Source: an uncultured Spirochaetales bacterium | GTDB taxonomy: Bacteria > Spirochaetota > Spirochaetia > Sphaerochaetales > Sphaerochaetaceae | NCBI GenBank assembly: GCA_945947045.1 | Contig: CAMEXG010000094.1 | Span: 1 to 7,887, forward strand | Direction of reading: 5' to 3' | DNA: 7,887 bases | Part shown: positions 1 to 6,561 of the stretch, piece by piece | How the letters are laid out: every line of letters begins with the position of its first letter | How positions within the stretch are numbered: the first letter of the stretch is position 1 | Notes under the pieces: model-generated | The model's input: the letters and a program-made list of their open reading frames with translations, nothing else | The model's database searches: none | What the model was told of the DNA's origin: nothing | Translations under genes and position numbers: made by a program

Positions 1-54
1 CATGCTTTCATCTCCCGCCTAAAGACGGGAGTCTTCCCGCATGGATTTTATAAG
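1..54 (+). mobile_element. probable right end of an IS200/IS605-family element (omega RNA 3' scaffold)
   Basis: The left edge contains a hairpin, CTCCCG (12-17) with CGGGAG (26-31), in the context TTCAT-CTCCC...GGGAG-TCTTCCCGC followed by an AT-rich stretch ending TTTTATAAG. This arrangement resembles the subterminal right-end hairpin of IS200/IS605/IS1341 elements, which also forms the 3' scaffold of the TnpB guide RNA. A competing hairpin, CGGGA (26-30) with TCCCG (35-39), is also possible. If correct, tnpB would read towards this end on the plus strand and lie off the left edge, and the bases just after the element end would supply the guide. No tnpA or tnpB coding sequence and no left end are visible, so the exact boundary cannot be fixed. 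A plain hairpin or terminator of an upstream gene is the alternative. Confidence 0.5.
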
Positions 55-91
55 CAAGAAAAATATTTGACTCCAAAGAATCAATGGAGCC
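55..91 (-). terminator. intrinsic terminator of the GH5 gene
   Basis: Read on the minus strand, GGCTCCA and TGGAGTC (plus positions 85-91 and 69-75) form a 7-bp stem with one G-U pair around a 9-base loop, followed at once by AAATATTTTTC. The stem begins 39 bases beyond the stop of the minus-strand GH5 gene. The U tract is interrupted, so this is a moderate rather than ideal terminator. In plus-strand RNA the G-U pair becomes an A-C mismatch and there is no U run, so it should work only for the minus-strand gene. Confidence 0.5.
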
Positions 92-129
92 AAAATGAAG
101 TATCAGATAAAAAAGGGGATAAGAAAAGA

Positions 130-1167
130 TTATAGTATCTCGATAAACTTATCTCTGATGGAAGAGAAGCTGTCATCTACAAAACCGAAGTCTTTCTCTT
201 TATAATTCCAAAGAGCCCTTCCTATACCATATTTTTTAAGTGCTGTATGGATATCTCCAAGCCACTTTATCTTGTATTCCCCTTCAGCCTTATCTATAAC
301 TCCATACTCTCCGCAATATAATGGGACATTGTCTTTTTCAGCCTTTTTTAATGCAGGAGTGAAGATGTCGACAAAGAAATCTATTCCTATTTCTCTTATA
401 GAGGGATCAAATACAGCACCGACCAAATTCGGAGAAAGGTCTTTACTTATCTTTCTATACTCTTCAAGTGTCCTTGGATATTCAATTCTAAAATCCAAAG
501 GCATTCCATCAACCCAATATGCTCCTTGATGTGTAAATACCATCGGCTCATAACAATGGAAGTTATAGACAATCCTATCATCGATTGGAATATTAATAAG
601 AGGCACTGAGAGAACATTATTGTAGTTTACGCCCCCGATCACTATCCAAGTTCTAGGGCATATTTCTCTCACGAGAGTTATATACTTACTACATATACCG
701 TTCCATGCATCCGCCACTTCCGGCAGCACAACTTCATTGAGGGGTTCGAAAGCCACCGTCTCTTCATAAAGCGAGAAGCGTTCTGCAATCTCACGCCAAA
801 GAGAGAAGAATCTCTCTTGAAGCTTTTCGCTATAGAAGAATGCTTTTCTATCCATGTCTTTTTTTAATGGATCAAATGAATAACCATAACACTCATGTAG
901 GTCTATAAGCATATTCAGGCCATATTTTTCACACCAAGCCCTACAATTCTCTAAATACCTAAACCCCTTCTCTTTTATTGCTCCTTCATCGTCAGATAGG
1001 ACTATATAATCAACAGGGACTCTTACATGATCAAAACCAAGAGAAGAAATAAACTCGATATCTCTCTCTGTAATAAAAGACTCAAAATGCTCCTCGTCAT
1101 ATTTAGAAAACTGACTTATCCAGCCACCAAGATTCACACCTTTTTGAAAACCAGTAAACTCTCTCAT
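130..1167 (-). CDS. GH5-family glycoside hydrolase (cellulase-like), cytoplasmic
   Basis: This 345-residue protein is a complete (beta/alpha)8 GH5 hydrolase, a retaining family that cleaves beta-linked glucans, mannans and related glycans. The family-conserved residues can all be placed: R49 in HVRVP, H91 in DLHE, N144-E145 in PLNE (general acid/base), H204 and Y206 in FHCYEP, E287 in CGEYG (nucleophile) and W320 in ALWNY. The N-terminus GVNLGGW is typical of the endoglucanase/exoglucanase branch. There is no signal peptide, which suggests it acts in the cytoplasm on imported oligosaccharides or glycosides. The ATG at 1167 is supported by AAGG (plus positions 1175-1178) seven bases upstream. 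It stands alone, divergent from the GTPase gene, with its own terminator. The family is clear; the exact substrate and GH5 subfamily cannot be read from the sequence. Confidence 0.9.
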   Translation of the reverse strand: MREFTGFQKGVNLGGWISQFSKYDEEHFESFITERDIEFISSLGFDHVRVPVDYIVLSDDEGAIKEKGFRYLENCRAWCEKYGLNMLIDLHECYGYSFDPLKKDMDRKAFFYSEKLQERFFSLWREIAERFSLYEETVAFEPLNEVVLPEVADAWNGICSKYITLVREICPRTWIVIGGVNYNNVLSVPLINIPIDDRIVYNFHCYEPMVFTHQGAYWVDGMPLDFRIEYPRTLEEYRKISKDLSPNLVGAVFDPSIREIGIDFFVDIFTPALKKAEKDNVPLYCGEYGVIDKAEGEYKIKWLGDIHTALKKYGIGRALWNYKEKDFGFVDDSFSSIRDKFIEIL

Positions 1168-1430
1168 AAACCAACCTTGTCATCATCATATTACATAAAG
1201 ATAAAGAATCCAAAATAAATTAGAAAAATAACGAGAGAAAAATCTTTTCCACATACTCTTAGTCTATGGTTTTAGGAGTGTGTCCCATGGGTATATCACC
1301 CCACTGAAATAGAAAGCTTCTTATCTTTATTATATCACCCCCTCTCTTGAGTTTCCTTATTTCATCATGAGACTAGCACCTATTGAGAAAACATGAAACA
1401 CGGCACTCACTATTGTGTTATTATTTCAAT
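1168..1430. promoter_or_regulatory. divergent intergenic region with paired TATATCACCCC repeats
   Basis: This 263-base gap separates two divergent genes and must hold both promoters. The 11-mer TATATCACCCC occurs twice in the same orientation, at 1292-1302 and 1331-1341, 39 bases apart. The first copy sits beside the palindrome CCCATGGG (1284-1291), and GGGT (1289-1292) with ACCC (1298-1301) forms a further small inverted repeat. These could be regulator sites for either gene, but no known motif is recognised. The only convincing coding signals are the starts of the two flanking genes. I could not identify a well-spaced promoter for the GH5 gene. Confidence 0.4.
1416..1424 (+). promoter_or_regulatory. 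extended -10 promoter element of the GTPase gene
   Basis: The sequence TGTTATTAT fits an extended -10 (TG-n-TATTAT), with TATTAT at 1419-1424. A -35 box is weak at best, which is tolerated by extended -10 promoters. Transcription would start about seven bases on, at or very near the ATG at 1431. The mRNA would then be leaderless, consistent with the absence of a Shine-Dalgarno. This is a short motif in AT-rich DNA, so chance is a real alternative. Confidence 0.35.
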
Positions 1431-3314
1431 ATGCACTTAATAACTGGAATCGTAGCAAATGTAGACAGTGGGAAAACGACTCTATCCGAGTCTCTATTAT
1501 TTACATCTGGCGCAATAAGAAAGATAGGGAGGGTTGATGATAAAAACTCTTTTCTTGATTTCGACAATATAGAGAGACGAAGAGGAATCACTGTATATGC
1601 GAAAGAAGCTATCTTAAGTGACAAAATCACACTGATAGATACTCCCGGCCATGTAGATTTCTCCGGGGAAATGGAGAGATGCCTCTCAGCCTTGGATGCC
1701 GCGATTCTTATCATATCCGCCCAAGATGGCGTTGCTGGACACACCCGCACTCTATGGAGACTACTTGAGAAATATAATGTCCCTACCCTTCTTTTTTTGA
1801 ATAAAATCGATATGGCAGGAATCGACAAAGAGAAGATTGAGAGTGATATTATTTCATCCTTGTCTCAAAGTATTGTTCCATATCCTTTCACCGATATGGA
1901 AGTAATTGCTGAAAAAGATGACGAAATACTAGAAAAATACCTTTCAGGGGAAGAGATAGACAAAGATGACATTTCGAAGATTATCTCCCAGCGTAAGCTC
2001 TTTCCTCTTCTATCAGGGTCTGCCTTAAAGAATCAAGGGACAAGGGACATACTATTTGTTTTGGAACACTTCTTTACTTGTAAAGAAACAACAGAAGACT
2101 TCGGTGCACTTCTATATAAAGTATCCAGGGACAAGACAGGAAAAAAGCTTTCTCATCTAAAGATTACAGGAGGAAAACTAAAGGCCAAAGATGAAATCGG
2201 AGGAGAGAAAGTCGATGAGATACGCATTTATAACGGTGAAAAATATGAGACTGTAAAAGAGGTCGAAAAAGGTGAAGTCTGTGCTGTAGTGGGACTGGAG
2301 ACGGCAAAAAGCGGAGACACCTATGGCTCTTATAAAAAGAAGATGAAGAGTGAATGTGAACCAGTTCTCATTTATTCAGTTTCCGATGAAAAAAACACAG
2401 ATAGACACAAACTTCTGAAAGCGCTGAAAGAAGTTGAATGTGAGTTTCCTGAAATAAAGACAAGAGTAATATCCGGTGACATTGAAATAATGCTAATGGG
2501 GCAAGTGCAGACAGAAGTAATAACTGAAATCATTCAAAAGCGTTATGGAATTTCAATTACCCTTGGAGATGGAAAGATAGCCTATTTAGAGACAATAACA
2601 TCTCCTTCCTATGGAATCGGGCATTTTGAGCCATTAAAGCATTATGCAGAAGTCCATGTTCTCCTTTCTCCAAACGATAGAGGAAGCGGTTTGAAGTTTA
2701 TTACGTCTCTTCCAAAAAACGATCTCGATACAAACTGGCAGAGGTTAATAAGAACACACTTGGAGGAGAAGTCCCATCTGGGAGTTCTAGCTTCCTTCCC
2801 TATCACGGATCTTACTATTACCCTCAAGGCTGGAAGAGCCCATCTTAAGCACACTGAGGGCGGAGACTTCAGGGAAGCCACATACAGAGCCGTAAGAAAT
2901 GCACTTATGAAGGCTGAGTCAGTCATACTTGAACCTATTTATCAATTTGTGCTCATAGTTCCAAAAGCCCTCTCAGGACGAGCTCTCTATGATATAGAGA
3001 AAATGAATGGAAACGGGAGAATAGAAGAAAACAGAAATGGTTATGTCACCATCAGAGGTCGTTGCCCCGTCTCCACCATAAATAACTATGCCCAGGAAGT
3101 GAGGGCATATACTCATGGAGAAGGAAGTCTTTCGCTTTTTCCAGATGGATATGAAAGGTGCCACAATGAGGAGGAGGTTATTTGCAACGCCCACTATAAT
3201 GCTCAAAACGACCTGGATAATCCCTCTGGAAGTGTATTCTGCTCTCATGGCTCAGGCTTCAATGTTCCTTGGGACAAAGTGGAGGAATATGCCCATATAA
3301 AGAAAATAGATTAA
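1431..3314 (+). CDS. EF-G/TetM-like translation GTPase
   Basis: This 627-residue protein belongs to the EF-G-like branch that contains the TetM/TetO ribosomal protection proteins; members bind the ribosome at the EF-G site. All GTPase motifs are present: G1 ANVDSGKT (9-16), G2 RRRGIT (to T54), G3 DTPGH (70-74), G4 NKID (124-127) and G5 SGSA (about 194-197). Domain II and EF-G domains III-V follow, and the length is close to TetM (about 640). The tail differs from TetM: GSVFCSHGSGFNVPWD near 600-615 and several Cys/His residues. The ATG at 1431 is chosen because MHLITGIVANVD matches family N-termini; an in-frame TTG at 1383 would add 16 unrelated residues. Neither start has a Shine-Dalgarno. 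Base composition matches the neighbours, suggesting a resident chromosomal gene. Tetracycline resistance is possible but not shown; a housekeeping or stress translation factor is equally likely. Confidence 0.87.
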   Translation: MHLITGIVANVDSGKTTLSESLLFTSGAIRKIGRVDDKNSFLDFDNIERRRGITVYAKEAILSDKITLIDTPGHVDFSGEMERCLSALDAAILIISAQDGVAGHTRTLWRLLEKYNVPTLLFLNKIDMAGIDKEKIESDIISSLSQSIVPYPFTDMEVIAEKDDEILEKYLSGEEIDKDDISKIISQRKLFPLLSGSALKNQGTRDILFVLEHFFTCKETTEDFGALLYKVSRDKTGKKLSHLKITGGKLKAKDEIGGEKVDEIRIYNGEKYETVKEVEKGEVCAVVGLETAKSGDTYGSYKKKMKSECEPVLIYSVSDEKNTDRHKLLKALKEVECEFPEIKTRVISGDIEIMLMGQVQTEVITEIIQKRYGISITLGDGKIAYLETITSPSYGIGHFEPLKHYAEVHVLLSPNDRGSGLKFITSLPKNDLDTNWQRLIRTHLEEKSHLGVLASFPITDLTITLKAGRAHLKHTEGGDFREATYRAVRNALMKAESVILEPIYQFVLIVPKALSGRALYDIEKMNGNGRIEENRNGYVTIRGRCPVSTINNYAQEVRAYTHGEGSLSLFPDGYERCHNEEEVICNAHYNAQNDLDNPSGSVFCSHGSGFNVPWDKVEEYAHIKKID

Positions 3315-3378
3315 TGATCGAAGCAGCATTAAACCTGTGACAAGTATTATTATTTCTCTTTTTTCCTATTATTTGAAA

Positions 3379-3387
3379 TGCTAACAT
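3379..3387 (+). promoter_or_regulatory. extended -10 promoter element of the hydrolase gene
   Basis: TGCTAACAT matches an extended -10 (TG-n-TAACAT) and is nearly identical to the element before nanE (TGATAACAT at 6553-6561). There is no good -35; the upstream DNA is T-rich. The predicted start, near 3394, falls on the Shine-Dalgarno itself, giving a leader of only about nine bases. Read-through from the GTPase gene, 88 bases upstream with no visible terminator between them, is the alternative source of transcript. Confidence 0.3.
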
Positions 3388-3402
3388 ATTTTTGGAGGAT
3401 TT

Positions 3403-5415
3403 ATGAAGAATATCCGAAGAAATGTCGTTGCACTTATTGTATGCGTTCTTGTTTGTTTTGTTTCTATTGTCGCAGCAGATAGAATACAAAAGAATTTTGG
3501 TAAGACTAAAATAGAGACAGGTACCCTATCTACTGACAAGGGAGATGTAGCTTATAAGTTATACATCCCTTCCAGCGCCTCAGAAACCAATAAGGCTCCA
3601 GGAGTTTTATTGCTCCATGGATATCAGAACGACCATGAAACAAACGCCGCCTATGCAATCGAATTATCAAGACGGGGTGTAGTTGTTCTTGCAATAGACG
3701 AATATGGACATGGTGATACTCCGATTCCAATGAAAGAGAGAGGTTGGACCAACCATAAAGTCACTGTAAACTTCGGAGAGGACTCTGAAGAGAATAAAAC
3801 ATATGCTATGATTTCCGGACCATTAAGGTATAAAGTCTTGATTAACTTCTCTACTCTTTCATTCTTCAATGACAGGTATTCCAAGGGTACGGATGGATCT
3901 GTCGTATCAGACAGCGCAATGGGAGGGATCTCATCATACGCATATCTCTCGTCACTCCCATATGTAGACAATACAAGGCTCGGCATCTCCGGCCACAGTA
4001 TGGGGACTTGGGCCAGCTGGTCTGTCGCAGCAGCATATTCTGGTGCAAAGGATGAAAATGGCGTAGATATTACTCCAAAGGCAACAGTTCTTCAGTGTGG
4101 AGAGCTATTCAGGGACTCCATCTATGACAACTCAAAGTATTTCTTCAACAATGTACTATTGCTACAGGCAAAATATGATGAGTTCTCATACTTCAGAGAC
4201 TACAAGTCATTCGTCGACGACGATATTCTTGATACCATGCTGAGAACAGAGTTCTTGGGAGTGGGCGCAGATGAGAGTGAATGGAATACTACATATGGCA
4301 GTTTCTCTGACGGAAGCGCCAGAAGAATCGAACTCTTAAACACTAACCATAGACTTACAACTCACAACAAACATGGTATGGCTGCTTCTCTTGATTGGTT
4401 TAAGGAAGCAATAGGATTTGAAAGTAGCCTCTCATCAAACGACCAAATCTTCATGGTAAAAGAGTGGCTGGTGTTCCTCGCCCTACTCTCTGCTCTCTTC
4501 AGTATGGTCCCTCTAATGAACCTTCTGTTGACTCTCCCTTTCTTTGCTCCTGTCGTCTGCGGCGTTCCTAATAGACCAAACAGAGAAAAAAGCGGGGAAA
4601 AATGGTGGAAGGGAGCGATTATCACAATGGCCATTACAGCGCTCACTTATCCATTCTTGACACAGCTGGGACATGGACTTCTGCCACTGCCGGAGAGTAT
4701 CTTCAGAATGACTATAGGAAACGGCTTCCTCTCTTGGTATATGGTACTCATCGTCATCATGGTAGTGACAACAGTCGTTTCTTGGAAAAAAGCGAAAAAG
4801 AAGGGAGACCCTCTTGATTATGCAGATCTGGGATTTGCAGGAGAAAAGAAGGCGGCCCATATTGACTGGAATATGTTCCTTCGTTCCATAGTTCTAGTTC
4901 TATCTATGGTTCTATTTATGTATATTCTTCTCTTTATTTCCACTAAACTCTTCTCCTTGGACTTCAGATTCATCTGGCCGTTCTTCCGTTTGTTCTCCCT
5001 CGAACGCTTTGGCCAGTTTCTGGTATATATCCCGATATTTGCTCTCTTTTTCCTTCTTAACAATAGCAAGATATTTGCACAGATGAGAGTGAAGGAAGCG
5101 GGAATGAAGGGAGCGAAATCCTTCTTTATCTCTTGGTTCCATAATGCGATTTGTATGGTGGGAGGAATCTTAGTTGTTATTCTTATTGAGTATATTCCAT
5201 TCTTCTTAGGAATAGGCCCGGGAGCAGACTTATTGTTCACACCTACATTTGGCGGACCTTTTATGTCCTTGTTAATTGTATTTGCCCCTCAGGTCCTCGT
5301 TTTCTCTGTTCTATGCACAATAACCTATAGAAAGACTGGAAACGTATTTACAGGTGCTCTTCTTGTTGCAACTCTTGCATGCTGGATTGTCACCGGTGGA
5401 AGTGCAATCTTATAA
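3403..5415 (+). CDS. membrane-anchored alpha/beta hydrolase fused to a polytopic membrane domain
   Basis: A 670-residue protein in two parts. Residues 6-25 form an N-terminal membrane segment (signal anchor or uncleaved signal). Residues about 40-335 are an alpha/beta hydrolase: LLLHGY at 69-74 (oxyanion region), GHSMG at 197-201 with S199 as the likely nucleophile, D259 in AKYDE as the likely acid, and H316, H321 or H324 as the catalytic histidine. The hydrolase part is probably outside the cytoplasmic membrane. Residues about 355-666 contain roughly seven or eight hydrophobic helices, near 355-385 (one long or two), 404-425, 443-462, 494-515, 533-554, 575-603, 617-638 and 647-666, with a basic loop KKAKKKGD at 461-468. 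The ATG has a strong GGAGG (3394-3398) four bases upstream. The last helices loosely recall CPBP-type membrane proteins but lack an obvious catalytic histidine. An esterase, lipase or peptidase acting on membrane or envelope substrates is plausible; the substrate is unknown. Confidence 0.85.
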   Translation: MKNIRRNVVALIVCVLVCFVSIVAADRIQKNFGKTKIETGTLSTDKGDVAYKLYIPSSASETNKAPGVLLLHGYQNDHETNAAYAIELSRRGVVVLAIDEYGHGDTPIPMKERGWTNHKVTVNFGEDSEENKTYAMISGPLRYKVLINFSTLSFFNDRYSKGTDGSVVSDSAMGGISSYAYLSSLPYVDNTRLGISGHSMGTWASWSVAAAYSGAKDENGVDITPKATVLQCGELFRDSIYDNSKYFFNNVLLLQAKYDEFSYFRDYKSFVDDDILDTMLRTEFLGVGADESEWNTTYGSFSDGSARRIELLNTNHRLTTHNKHGMAASLDWFKEAIGFESSLSSNDQIFMVKEWLVFLALLSALFSMVPLMNLLLTLPFFAPVVCGVPNRPNREKSGEKWWKGAIITMAITALTYPFLTQLGHGLLPLPESIFRMTIGNGFLSWYMVLIVIMVVTTVVSWKKAKKKGDPLDYADLGFAGEKKAAHIDWNMFLRSIVLVLSMVLFMYILLFISTKLFSLDFRFIWPFFRLFSLERFGQFLVYIPIFALFFLLNNSKIFAQMRVKEAGMKGAKSFFISWFHNAICMVGGILVVILIEYIPFFLGIGPGADLLFTPTFGGPFMSLLIVFAPQVLVFSVLCTITYRKTGNVFTGALLVATLACWIVTGGSAIL

Positions 5416-5430
5416 GAAACGAAACACAAA

Positions 5431-5468
5431 CGCCTTCTTCTTAATTGGGAGAAGGCGATTATTTTCAT
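5431..5468 (+). terminator. strong intrinsic terminator after the hydrolase gene
   Basis: CGCCTTCTTCT (5431-5441) pairs with GGGAGAAGGCG (5447-5457) to give an 11-bp stem with two G-U pairs and a five-base loop, followed by ATTATTTTCATT. It starts 15 bases after the stop codon. It should insulate the hydrolase from the regulator gene downstream. Confidence 0.85.
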
Positions 5469-5522
5469 TGGAACCATTATCAGAACCATCTGCAAAGAGT
5501 TTATGTACAGATAGGTTCATTA

Positions 5523-5551
5523 TTGACAGTGGAAAAAGAGCTCCATAGAAT
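5523..5551 (+). promoter_or_regulatory. near-consensus sigma-70 promoter of the RpiR regulator
   Basis: TTGACA (5523-5528) is followed after exactly 17 bases by TAGAAT (5546-5551), one mismatch from the housekeeping consensus. The predicted transcription start, about seven bases after the -10, is near 5558-5561, that is at or within three bases of the ATG. Two copies of GAACCAT (5471-5477 and 5483-5489) lie upstream, 12 bases apart, and GGTTC (5514-5518) is an inverted partial copy close to the -35. Confidence 0.75.
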
Positions 5552-5560
5552 TCCTTTATA

Positions 5561-6397
5561 ATGAGCGACATCCAACATCCTGAAATCAACAATATATTTA
5601 ATAAAATAAATTCAGTTATTCCAGTGATAACAAAATCAGAAAAAAAGGTTGCACAACTGGTTCTTGAAGAAAGAGAGAATATTACAAATATGACTATTCT
5701 CGATATTTCCCAGGCAGCTCAAGTATCAGAAGCGAGCGTAATCAGATTTTGCAACAAAATAGGATTTAAACGACTCATAGATTTCAAGATACAGATAGCA
5801 AAGGACGCTTCCTCAAAAGACGGCCAATCTACTTCTCAGTCCCTCACCCAGGAAGATGAATTTTTGAACGTCATAAAGAATACAGCATCTCTCATTAATC
5901 CAAGCAAGATTAAAGAAGCAGTAGATATGATAGAAGAATCAGAGCAATTATTCTTCTATGGTATCGCCGCCAGCGGAATATCAGCCCGTGTAGGAGAAGA
6001 TTGTTTCCAGAGAATGGGAATAAATGCAAGTGTTGTTACGGAAGACCACTTTCAGATTTTAAAATCCGCAAGAATGTCAGAGAAGGATATGGTCATCGTT
6101 CTATCCCTATCGGGAAACACCAAAGATATTTACGAAGCATGTGTGCTGGCAAAGAAAAACAAGGCAAAAGTAGTAGCCATCACAAGTTATCCAAATTCCC
6201 ATATTGCCCGCATTGCAGACGTTGTCTTATTGACCAGCGCAAAGGAAGATCTAATTGACGGCGGAAAAATAACAGGATATGTAAGCCAATTATATGTCAT
6301 CGAAGAGCTGAAGAGAGAATATGCTCTTCGTCATAGCGAGAACGTATCACGGTTGAAAGAATTGATCGGCACGTCCATCATCAGTAAAAAATTCTAA
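5561..6397 (+). CDS. RpiR/MurR-family transcriptional regulator (HTH + SIS domain), NanR-like by context
   Basis: The 278-residue length and layout are standard for the family. Residues 1-80 are the RpiR helix-turn-helix domain, with TKSEKKVAQLVL at 24-35 and the HTH at about 47-69 ending in VIRFCNKIGF. Residues about 115-255 are a SIS sugar-phosphate-binding domain, with GIAASGISA at 134-142 and SLSGNTKD at 182-189. The family contains repressors and activators of amino-sugar and sugar-acid genes. RpiR-type NanR proteins (for example in Vibrio vulnificus) bind ManNAc-6-P and control sialic-acid catabolism. With nanE as the next gene, a NanR role is the best inference, but the ligand cannot be read directly. 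The ATG at 5561 gives the usual family N-terminus; no Shine-Dalgarno precedes it, and the promoter position predicts a leaderless mRNA. Confidence 0.9.
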   Translation: MSDIQHPEINNIFNKINSVIPVITKSEKKVAQLVLEERENITNMTILDISQAAQVSEASVIRFCNKIGFKRLIDFKIQIAKDASSKDGQSTSQSLTQEDEFLNVIKNTASLINPSKIKEAVDMIEESEQLFFYGIAASGISARVGEDCFQRMGINASVVTEDHFQILKSARMSEKDMVIVLSLSGNTKDIYEACVLAKKNKAKVVAITSYPNSHIARIADVVLLTSAKEDLIDGGKITGYVSQLYVIEELKREYALRHSENVSRLKELIGTSIISKKF

Positions 6398-6450
6398 CCA
6401 TCCCCCTTTTCTCTTATTTTCTCTGCACGAAAAGATTTAGTTAATAGTAA

Positions 6451-6476
6451 AGATGAAGATCACCATACCTTCATCT
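6451..6476. repeat. 8-bp perfect inverted repeat between the regulator and nanE
   Basis: AGATGAAG (6451-6458) and CTTCATCT (6469-6476) are perfect complements around a 10-base loop. No U tract follows on either strand, so it is a weak terminator candidate. It may be a transcript-end hairpin for the regulator gene or a protein-binding site. Confidence 0.4.
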
Positions 6477-6533
6477 CATCTTCTATACTCCTTCCACTCT
6501 ATAAGACTAAGTTACCAAGTATAAAAAAAACAT

Positions 6534-6561
6534 TTGACAACCGTTATTTGAGTGATAACAT
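6534..6561 (+). promoter_or_regulatory. promoter of the nanE-ABC transporter operon
   Basis: TTGACA (6534-6539) is followed after 16 bases by TAACAT (6556-6561), which is preceded by TG-A to make an extended -10. The start would be near 6568, giving a leader of about 50 bases before the nanE ATG. The -35/-10 interval and the -10 itself are overlapped by palindromes, as expected for a repressed sugar operon. Confidence 0.65.

Noticed and set aside
272..529. Plus-strand open frame of 85 codons inside the GH5 gene
   Set aside because: It is antisense to conserved GH5 coding sequence, including the region of nucleophile E287, and has no supporting signals.
1383..1430. Upstream TTG start adding 16 residues to the GTPase
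   Set aside because: The extension has no family resemblance and no Shine-Dalgarno, whereas ATG at 1431 gives the standard GTPase N-terminus right before the P-loop.
1431..3314. Annotation as a proven tetM-type tetracycline resistance gene
   Set aside because: The sequence is only family-level similar, the tail differs, and composition matches the neighbours with no resistance-element context.
4818..5240. Minus-strand open frame of 140 codons inside the hydrolase-membrane gene
   Set aside because: It lies wholly antisense to a clear coding gene, is rich in Arg/Lys/Ile as expected of a shadow of hydrophobic codons, and shows no recognisable domain or upstream signals.
5523..5562. TATAAT at 5557-5562 as the regulator -10 box
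   Set aside because: It is 28 bases from the TTGACA and overlaps the start codon; TAGAAT at 5546-5551 has the exact 17-base spacing.
6451..6476. Inverted repeat as a definite intrinsic terminator of the regulator gene
   Set aside because: No U tract follows the stem on either strand, so I list it only as an inverted repeat.
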